Shown one piece after another: positions 57,996 to 64,000 of a DNA stretch of 64,000 nucleotides (the first letter of the stretch is position 1; each line of letters starts with the position of its first letter). The position numbers and the translations under genes were made by a program. This stretch comes from Melastoma dodecandrum. Taxonomy: Eukaryota; Streptophyta; Magnoliopsida; Myrtales; Melastomataceae. The stretch covers positions 62,001 to 126,000 of the forward strand of contig JARUPY010000312.1 in the NCBI GenBank assembly GCA_029817715.1, written 5' to 3'. Below the pieces are notes generated by a model. It searched no databases, was not told where the DNA came from, and saw only the letters and a program-made list of their open reading frames with translations.

Positions 57996-59895
57996 TCAGG
58001 CCTCGTCGGGGCAGGGCGCGTCCGACAGGAGTTCGTAGAGGTCGAGGCGGTCCTGCGTGCCCCGGACGGAGCGCGCCGCGACGTGGCGGAACCGGAAGGC
58101 GGGGCCGGCGGCGTCGCGCAGCGCGCCGGTGACCAGGATGCGGGTGCCGTAATCCTTGTTGAGCTGCTCGATCCGCGACGCGACATTCACGGTGTGGCCC
58201 AGCACCGTGTAGTTCATCCGGTCCGGCGTGCCGACGCTGCCCACGAGGGCTTCGCCCGCATGCAGGCCGAATCGCGTCGACAGGACGGGCCGCCCCTCGG
58301 CCGCGAAACGCGCGTTGAGCGCCTCCACGCGCCGGCAGGCGCCGATCACGGGGCCGCACACGGCATCGGCGCTGCCGGGGCCGCCGGGCTCCAGCGGCCA
58401 GAAGGCCATGACGCTGTCGCCGATGAATTTGTCGAGCGTGCCCCCGGAGGTCAGGATCTCGTCGCTGATCTCGGCGAAGTAGCGCGACAGCTGCGACAGG
58501 AGTTCGTCGGGCGGCAGGGCCTCGGACAGGCCCGTGAAGCCGTCGATGTCGGTGAACATCACGGCCAGCGGCTGTCGCCGGCCGCCGAGCCCGGGCGCCC
58601 GGCCGCCCGCCACGATGGTGCGCACGAAGCCCTGCGGCAGATAGGTCGAGAAGGTCCGCAGCGTGAGGGCCAGCATGTCCACGGCGCCCGCGAGGCGCCG
58701 GATCTCGCGGATGCGGCTCGGCTTGCCGTCGCGCCCCGGAAACCGGAACTGGATGATGTGTTCGACGTCCGAGGCCAGGATCCCGATCGGCCGCGCGATC
58801 GAGCGCGACGCCATCGAGACGAGCACGAAGGCCAGCACTACGACGGCGGCCTGGACGGCGAGCGACCAGAGCAGGAGTTCCGTGGCGGGCGCCTCGAAAC
58901 GCTCGGCCGGCACCGTGCTGGCCACCACCATGTCGGCGCCGTTGACGGTGATGCGGGCGATGTTGGCGTAGAGCGCCCGCCCGTCCACCGTCAGCGACAG
59001 GTCGCGCGCCGTCCGGTCGCGCCGATAGGCGGCATAGACGGCGGAATCGATGCGCCAGGCCTCGAAGCGGCGCAGTTCGGGCGCGTCGGGCGCGTCGAGC
59101 GGCATGTCGATCTGCAGCCGGTCGGAATCGCCGAGGAGCGCGCCGTCGGGCGAGAAGATCGCCACATGCTCGCCCGGCACCGCGAGGGCGCTCTCGAGGC
59201 TGGCCGAGAGGCTGTCGAGCCGGATGTCGATGCCGAAGACCCGGGCAGGGTCGCCCTCCGTGCGGCGGCTCAGCGTGAAGCCGTAGTGGCGGCCGCTGCG
59301 GAATGGGTAGAGCGGCGTAGTGACGGCGCGCGGCACGGCCGCCGCCATCGTGTACCAGGGCCGCAGCCGGGCGTCGTAGGCGAGGCGCATGGGATCGCCG
59401 CGCGACAGGACCGCGAATCCGGCGTCGATGCGGATGGCGCGCTCCACCGTCGCCCCGTCGGCGGCCTCGCCGATGCGCACCGTATAGGCGGCGTTCGAGC
59501 GGCGGCCGTCCGCCCGGTGCGCCTCGCGCTGCACCAGGATGTAGCGGCCGTCCCCCCGGGCCGTCACGATCGCCCGGACGGCCGGCGCCGACCTCGGCGA
59601 GGTTGGCCAGCACATGGGTCAGGACCAGCCCGTCGGCCTCGGGATCGTCGCCGCGCGGCGGCGCCATGGCGAGCGTGTCGAGAACGGCGTCGGCGCTCGA
59701 GAATTGCAGCGAGATGCGCGAGGTGACGCCCGACACGAGGCCGTCGAACTGCGCGTCCACCTGCTCCTGCAGCAGGTGCAGCGTGGCGCGCTGGTCGAGC
59801 CAGATCAGGCTGCCGCCCGAGAGCAGCAGGATCAGCGTGAAGGCGAGGGCGATGGCTGTGCGGAGCGGGAGCGTGGCGGGGAGGCGTGCGAGCAA
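57996..59895 (-). pseudogene. Class III adenylate/guanylate cyclase with CACHE sensor, one +1 frameshift
   Basis: N-terminal span TAIALAFTLILLLSGGSLIW, periplasmic CACHE-like sensor (SRISLQFSSADAVLDTLAMA; RLAYDARLRPWYTMAAAVPR), second span VVVLAFVLVSMASRSIARPI with a HAMP, then the cyclase domain LAVMFTDIDGFTGLSEALPP, GGTLDKFIGDSVMAFW. Metal-binding Asp residues are present. The frame slips near 59590 (GCCGGCC where GCCGCC keeps frame). Length is 633 codons plus one base. Makes cAMP in response to a periplasmic signal. Confidence 0.87.
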
Positions 59896-60074
59896 GGAGG
59901 ATCATCCGACGGCGGCCCGCGATCCCGCCGGCGACCCTGTCCGCCGGGGATCGGGGGAGCCGCGATGGGGCGCACGGACCGGGAGCACGCGAGCTCCGAC
60001 CCGATGCCGCTCTCATGCACGGATCGGGGCCGGCGGTAAACCGGATCGTTCCCGCGACGCGCCCGGGGCGCCCG

Positions 60075-60446
60075 TCAGGCGGCGGCCTGGACGGCGTCCC
60101 GCATCGTCCTCAACACTTCCGTCGGGTGCCAGGGCTTGGGCACGTAGCGGACGCGCGGCCCGAGGTCACGCGGCGCCGCGGCATGGCTGCCGGACGTCAC
60201 CAGCACGGCGATGTCGGGACAGACCTCGGACACGATGCCGGCCAGCTCCAGCCCGGTGGTCTCGCCCGGGAGGTAGACGTCGGTGAAGATGGCGGCGACG
60301 TCGCCCTTGTGGTCGCGCACGTAATCGATGGCGGCGTCGCCGTCGGCGAATTCCACGACGGTGATGCCGGCTTCGGCGAACAACGAGGTCGCGGTGAGGC
60401 GGACGAGCGGCTCGTCCTCGACGATCACGACGGTGCTACGGCTCAT
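60075..60446 (-). CDS. Single-domain response regulator (CheY-like)
   Basis: 123 residues, a lone receiver: VVIVEDEPLVRLTATSLFAE (acidic pair), phosphoacceptor Asp in FTDVYLPGETTGLELA, Thr/Ser in LVTSGSHA and Lys in RYVPKPWHPTEVL. No output domain, so it works through a partner such as a hybrid or HWE kinase. Typical of the many FixJ-like orphan receivers of Hyphomicrobiales. Confidence 0.92.
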   Translation of the reverse strand: MSRSTVVIVEDEPLVRLTATSLFAEAGITVVEFADGDAAIDYVRDHKGDVAAIFTDVYLPGETTGLELAGIVSEVCPDIAVLVTSGSHAAAPRDLGPRVRYVPKPWHPTEVLRTMRDAVQAAA

Positions 60447-60679
60447 GGCACTCTCCCGCGGACGGCGCCGTCCGGCGGGCGCCACCTCCGTCCCCCGCCC
60501 CCGGGGTCGGCGCGATCGCCGGCCTGGAGGTTCCACGCCGTTGCACCGACGCCGCGAGCAGCGTGCGGGATCTGTGATGCACTGCACCCGAACCGGAGAT
60601 GAACGGCGCGGACAGAGATGCGAGGGGCATCGGCCACGTTTCGGCCGCTCCCGCGTCCCCGGCGCGGCGCCCCGCGGCC

Positions 60680-61999
60680 TCAGCCCCGGAACCGGGCCGG
60701 CCGGCCGGCGGGGGTGCCCAGCACCTCGTCGTCGCGCATCACGGGCTTGCCGCGCAGGACGGTGGCGACGGGCCAGCCCTGCACGGTGGTGCCGGCGAAG
60801 GGCGTCCAGCCGCAGGGCGAGGCGATCCAGCTGTCCTCGATGGTGCGGCGGCGCTTCATGTCGACGAGGGTGAAGTCGCCGTCGTAGCCCGCCGCGAGGC
60901 GGCCCTTGCCGACGAGGCCGTAGACGCGGGCCGGCCCGGTCGCCATCAGGTCGACCAAGCGCGCCAGCGACAGCCGCCCGGCAGCCACGTGGTCGAGCAT
61001 GATCGGCACCAGGGTCTGGACCCCAGTGAGGCCCGCCGGGCATTCGGGCCAGGGCAGGGCCTTGGCGGCGCGCGGATGGGGCGCGTGGTCGGAGCCGATC
61101 GTGTCGACCGTGCCGTCCGCGATGGCGGCCCAACTGGCGGCGCGATGGCGCTCGCCGCGGATCGGCGGGTTCATCACCCCGAAGCCGCCGAGCGTGTCGT
61201 AGCAGTCCGGGGCCACCTGCGCGAGGTGGTTGACCAGCAGCTCCGCCGTGGCGACGTCGCGGTAGTCCTTGAGGTAGGCCAGCTCCTCCGCGGTCGAGAC
61301 GTGCAGGATGTGAATGGGGCGGCCCGTCTTGCGCGCCAGAGCCGTCAGCCGCCGCGTGCCGAGGAAGGCGCATTCCTCGTCGCGCCATTCCATGTGGCTG
61401 CGGTAGGGCATGCCGGACTGGAACAGGGGCTTGCGGGCCTGCAGGCGGTATTCGTCCTCGCTGTGGAAGGCGATGCGGCGCCGGCCCGCGCGCATCACGC
61501 GCTCGATGTGGTCGTCGTCCTCGACCATCAGCGTGCCCGTCGAGGAGCCGGCGAAGACCTTGATGGCGCAGACCCCGGGCTCCTGTTCGAGCGCCGCCAG
61601 CCGGTCGATGTTGGTCTTGGTGCCGCCCACGTAGAGGCCGACGTCGCACCAGGCCGTCTCGGTGACATGGCTGCGCTTCCAGTCGATCCGCTCCGCGTCG
61701 ACGACCGGGGGCGTGGTATTGGGCATGTCGAACACCGTGGCGATGCCCCCCAGCACCGCGCCCCGGGTGCCGGTGGCCAGCGTCTCGATCGCCGGGTCGC
61801 CGGGGTCGCGCAGGTGGACGTGGCTGTCGATGAGGCCGGGCAGGACGTGCAGGCCGGTGGCGTCGATCGACTCGGCGGCCTCCGCCGCCGCCAGCGGGCC
61901 GATCGCCGCGATACGCCCGTCGCGCACCGCGACATCGGCGCGCTCCTCGCCCCAGGGCAGGACCAGCGTGCCCCCGCGGATGATCAGGTCGTAATGCAT
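60680..61999 (-). CDS. Dihydroorotase-type amidohydrolase
   Basis: 439 residues; ATG with GGGGAAC upstream. Metal ligands H60 and H62 in HVHLRDPG, Lys 147 (the carbamylated position) in AIKVFAGSS, H179 in IAFHSEDE, then HILHVST and the Asp of IGSDHAPH. This is the class I dihydroorotase / dihydropyrimidinase superfamily. Genes called dihydroorotase in Hyphomicrobiales include a paralogue not in the pyrB-pyrC operon; this stand-alone gene may be that paralogue. The active site looks complete. Confidence 0.85.
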   Translation of the reverse strand: MHYDLIIRGGTLVLPWGEERADVAVRDGRIAAIGPLAAAEAAESIDATGLHVLPGLIDSHVHLRDPGDPAIETLATGTRGAVLGGIATVFDMPNTTPPVVDAERIDWKRSHVTETAWCDVGLYVGGTKTNIDRLAALEQEPGVCAIKVFAGSSTGTLMVEDDDHIERVMRAGRRRIAFHSEDEYRLQARKPLFQSGMPYRSHMEWRDEECAFLGTRRLTALARKTGRPIHILHVSTAEELAYLKDYRDVATAELLVNHLAQVAPDCYDTLGGFGVMNPPIRGERHRAASWAAIADGTVDTIGSDHAPHPRAAKALPWPECPAGLTGVQTLVPIMLDHVAAGRLSLARLVDLMATGPARVYGLVGKGRLAAGYDGDFTLVDMKRRRTIEDSWIASPCGWTPFAGTTVQGWPVATVLRGKPVMRDDEVLGTPAGRPARFRG

Positions 62000-62292
62000 C
62001 GGGTTCCCCGCGACATCGGTGGTGCGATCGTTGCCACCGTCCAAAAGCCCAGAGCTCCGAAAAAGAGAAGCCCTAAATATCGCTCCCGGTCCGCGGGCGG
62101 TCCGGACCTCACCGGGAGGCGGGTGCGACCGGCGTTAATCCCGCCGACGGTCCGTCCGTCACCACTCGGCAAGGATGAGGTCGCGTTAGGATTGCAGCTG
62201 CCGGTCCCCCATGGTGTAGTTCAACCCGCGCCGCCGCGCGAAGGCCGGTCGTTCCGCGACAATAACGGCCTCATCGTCCTGGACCGACCGCG
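62000..62292. other. Divergent promoter region, no gene recognised
   Basis: About 290 bases between the amidohydrolase and the TPR-GGDEF gene. It holds both promoters. No palindrome longer than 6 bp or convincing -35/-10 pair stands out. Confidence 0.4.
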
Positions 62293-63930
62293 ATGTTTGA
62301 CGAAGGACCCGATCTCGCCGCCTGCGCGGCGGCCTGCCGCGCGGGAGATCCCGTGACGGCGCTCGGCCTCGCGCTGGCGGCGCGGCACCGCGCCGACCTG
62401 CGGCACGATCCCGCCGGCAGCGCGGTCGCGGCGACCCACGTGGCCTGGGCCTGTTTCCAGGTGGGCGACGCGGAGACGGGGCTGGTCCACGCCGCCGAGG
62501 CGCGGGCGGGCTTGGCCGCCGCCGGCCTGACGCGCCGGGAGGCGGTGGTCCGGGCGATCCATGCCTGGCTGCTGCTCGAGACCGGCCTGACGGAGGCCGC
62601 CGTCGAGGAAGCGCTCGAGGCCGTGTCGCGGGCGGAGAGCCTCGGCGACCGCGTCGCGGAGAGCTGGGCCACCAACGTGCTGGCCGTGGTGTTCTGGAGC
62701 TGCAGGCAGCTCGACCGGGCCGAGGCCCTGTCGCTGCGGGCCGTCGGCCTCGCCCGCGAGATCGGGGATCGGCAGCTTCTCGCCTGGTGGCTGATCAACC
62801 TCGGCGGGATCCGGGCGGAATACGGTTACCGGCTGGACGGGCGCGGCGAGCCCGGGGCCGCGCGGGCCGCCTTCGCCGAGGCGCTGGCGGTCAATGCCGA
62901 TGCCCTCGCCATCGCGGCGCCCGACGAGCCGGCCGGCCCCGGAGCCCATCCCGACCCTTGGTGCGCGCGGCTCGCGCTCTGCAATGCCGCCGAATACCAC
63001 ATCGCCCGCGGGGAACTCGACGCCGCCGAGGGCCTGCTCGGGCGGTGGGAGGCCCAGCCCCTGCGGCCCGGCGCCCGGGCCACGGCGCACCACCTCTATG
63101 TCCTGAGCAGCCTGCTGGTGCGGCAGGGGCGCGGCGCCGAGGCCCTGCCGGTCTGCGAGCGGGCCCTCGCCCTGGCGGACGAGACCGACAACACCGATTC
63201 CCGCGTCCACGCGCTCCGCACCCTGTCGGAGATCCACGAGGGTTTCGGGCGGTTCGACCTCGCGCTCGCTGCCTACAAGCGGTTCCACGAGACCCAGTCC
63301 ACCCTGGCGGCCGAGCAGATCCAGCGCCGGGCCCGCCTGGCCGAGATCCACTACGAGACGGATCGCCTGCGGCGGAACGCGGACGAACTCGCCCGGGCGA
63401 ACCGCACGGATCCCCTGACCGGCATCGGCAATCGCCGCCTGCTCGACGAGATGCTGGAGGGCCTGCGCCGCACCATGGCGCCCTTCTGCATCGCGGTGGT
63501 GGACCTCGACCACTTCAAGCGCATCAACGATCTGTTCTCGCACGGCCTGGGGGACGAGGTCCTGCGGCGCGTCGGGGTGCTGCTGCGCGACGCCATCCGG
63601 AGCGGGGACGCGGCCTGCCGGATGGGGGGCGAGGAATTCGTGCTGGTGCTGCCGGGCGCCGAGCGGGACGACGCGCTGGCGGTCTGCGGCAGGGTCATGG
63701 AGGCCATCGGCGACTGCGAGTGGGGGGACCTCCATCCGGCCCTGCGGGTCACGGCCAGCATCGGCGTCGCCAGCCACGCCGATGCCCTCGACCCGACGGG
63801 CGTCATGGCGGTGGCGGACCGGCGCCTCTACGAGGCCAAGCAGGCCGGGCGCGACCGCATGGTGGGGTTTCCGGACGTGGCGGGGGAGCGGCGGCGCGGC
63901 GCCGGGCGCGGGCGCCCGGCGGTGAACTGA
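62293..63930 (+). CDS. TPR-containing diguanylate cyclase
   Basis: 545 residues, cytoplasmic (no membrane span). Residues 1-350 form TPR-like helical repeats (AAAEQ-rich pairs, e.g. VEEALEAVSRAESLGDRVAE, LPVCERALALADETDNTDSR). A linker helix (RARLAEIHYETDRLRRNADE) leads to the GGDEF domain: RTDPLTGIGNRRLLDEMLEG, VVDLDHFKRINDLFSHGLGD, and active-site GGEEF. GGEEF is a functional variant. Makes c-di-GMP from two GTP; the TPR region likely senses a protein partner. No EAL domain. Confidence 0.9.
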   Translation: MFDEGPDLAACAAACRAGDPVTALGLALAARHRADLRHDPAGSAVAATHVAWACFQVGDAETGLVHAAEARAGLAAAGLTRREAVVRAIHAWLLLETGLTEAAVEEALEAVSRAESLGDRVAESWATNVLAVVFWSCRQLDRAEALSLRAVGLAREIGDRQLLAWWLINLGGIRAEYGYRLDGRGEPGAARAAFAEALAVNADALAIAAPDEPAGPGAHPDPWCARLALCNAAEYHIARGELDAAEGLLGRWEAQPLRPGARATAHHLYVLSSLLVRQGRGAEALPVCERALALADETDNTDSRVHALRTLSEIHEGFGRFDLALAAYKRFHETQSTLAAEQIQRRARLAEIHYETDRLRRNADELARANRTDPLTGIGNRRLLDEMLEGLRRTMAPFCIAVVDLDHFKRINDLFSHGLGDEVLRRVGVLLRDAIRSGDAACRMGGEEFVLVLPGAERDDALAVCGRVMEAIGDCEWGDLHPALRVTASIGVASHADALDPTGVMAVADRRLYEAKQAGRDRMVGFPDVAGERRRGAGRGRPAVN

Positions 63931-63961
63931 CGCGGGCGTCCGGCCCGGCGCGGCGGCCCGT

Positions 63962-64000
63962 TCACATGGGGGGCGTGACGCCGTCCTTGCCGACCGCGAC
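63962..64000 (-). CDS. 3' end of a gene continuing beyond the right edge
   Basis: Only twelve codons and a TGA stop are present on the reverse strand; the read ends VAVGKDGVTPPM. Too short for a family call. Convergent with the diguanylate cyclase. Confidence 0.35.
   Translation of the reverse strand, partial: VAVGKDGVTPPM

Overview
The window is high-GC DNA (roughly 70% by eye) from an alphaproteobacterium, most likely of the order Hyphomicrobiales and near the Methylobacteriaceae. The evidence is the gene content: a TIGR02300 zinc-ribbon/acidic protein, a glpSTPQUV-type glycerol ABC transporter, a CheB-CheR-HWE kinase fusion, a 2OG oxygenase of the rhizobial type, a recA preceded by a GAAC-N7 type SOS site, and palindromic intergenic repeats typical of this order. 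The genus is an inference.

Layout. 1-5,100: start of cmk (leaving the window on the left), a TIGR02300 gene, two identical tRNA-Ala(GGC) genes, a DUF2188-type gene, an ABC exporter and yghU. 5,100-14,300: an ABC-F ATPase, a frameshifted GGDEF-EAL sensor, an MFS exporter, then a run of small accessory genes (SRPBCC, MerR, carboxymuconolactone decarboxylase family, a ParDE-like toxin-antitoxin pair, GST, Lrp), several of them frameshifted. 14,300-29,800: core genes (mgtC-like, obgE, slyX, rpsD, ddl, recA, alaS) mixed with regulators, including a CheB-CheR-kinase hybrid and a Crp/Fnr regulator. 29,870-34,750: a lower-GC island inserted after alaS. It holds a MocR regulator, a TauE/SafE permease and a two-gene module: a 58-residue peptide followed by a protein fusing a winged-helix, RiPP-recognition-like domain to a heme-oxygenase-like di-iron oxidase domain. 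This module is the most interesting item in the window. 34,750-37,650: M23 peptidase, TPR protein and two unrecognised genes.

37,660-45,720 and 50,800-54,010: the glycerol regulon in two blocks. The first is glpS-T-P-Q-U-V plus glpK, transcribed leftward. The second is a 2OG oxygenase coupled to glpR, with glpD diverging. Glycerol would be imported by GlpSTPQ(U)V, phosphorylated by GlpK and oxidised by GlpD to dihydroxyacetone phosphate, under the DeoR-type repressor GlpR. The glpS and glpD upstream regions share GTTTTCGTT/TTCG motifs, the likely GlpR sites. Between the blocks lie ogt, a Crp-like gene, palindromic repeats, a low-GC degraded DMT transporter, an MBL-fold gene and a monooxygenase. 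54,100-64,000: LacI regulator, NAD-dependent dehydrogenase, LysE exporter, stress-type protein, adenylate cyclase, response regulator, dihydroorotase-like amidohydrolase and a TPR-GGDEF protein.

Two window-wide signals stand out. First, at least 13 otherwise well-formed genes carry one or more single-base frameshifts, mostly +1 insertions and often in short homopolymers. Some lie in genes expected to be functional (glpS, possibly the tail of obgE). This looks more like uncorrected sequencing error than gene decay, although real pseudogenes cannot be excluded. Second, a family of hairpin repeats begins exactly at stop codons (alaS, glpD, the gene at 34,749 and probably yghU).
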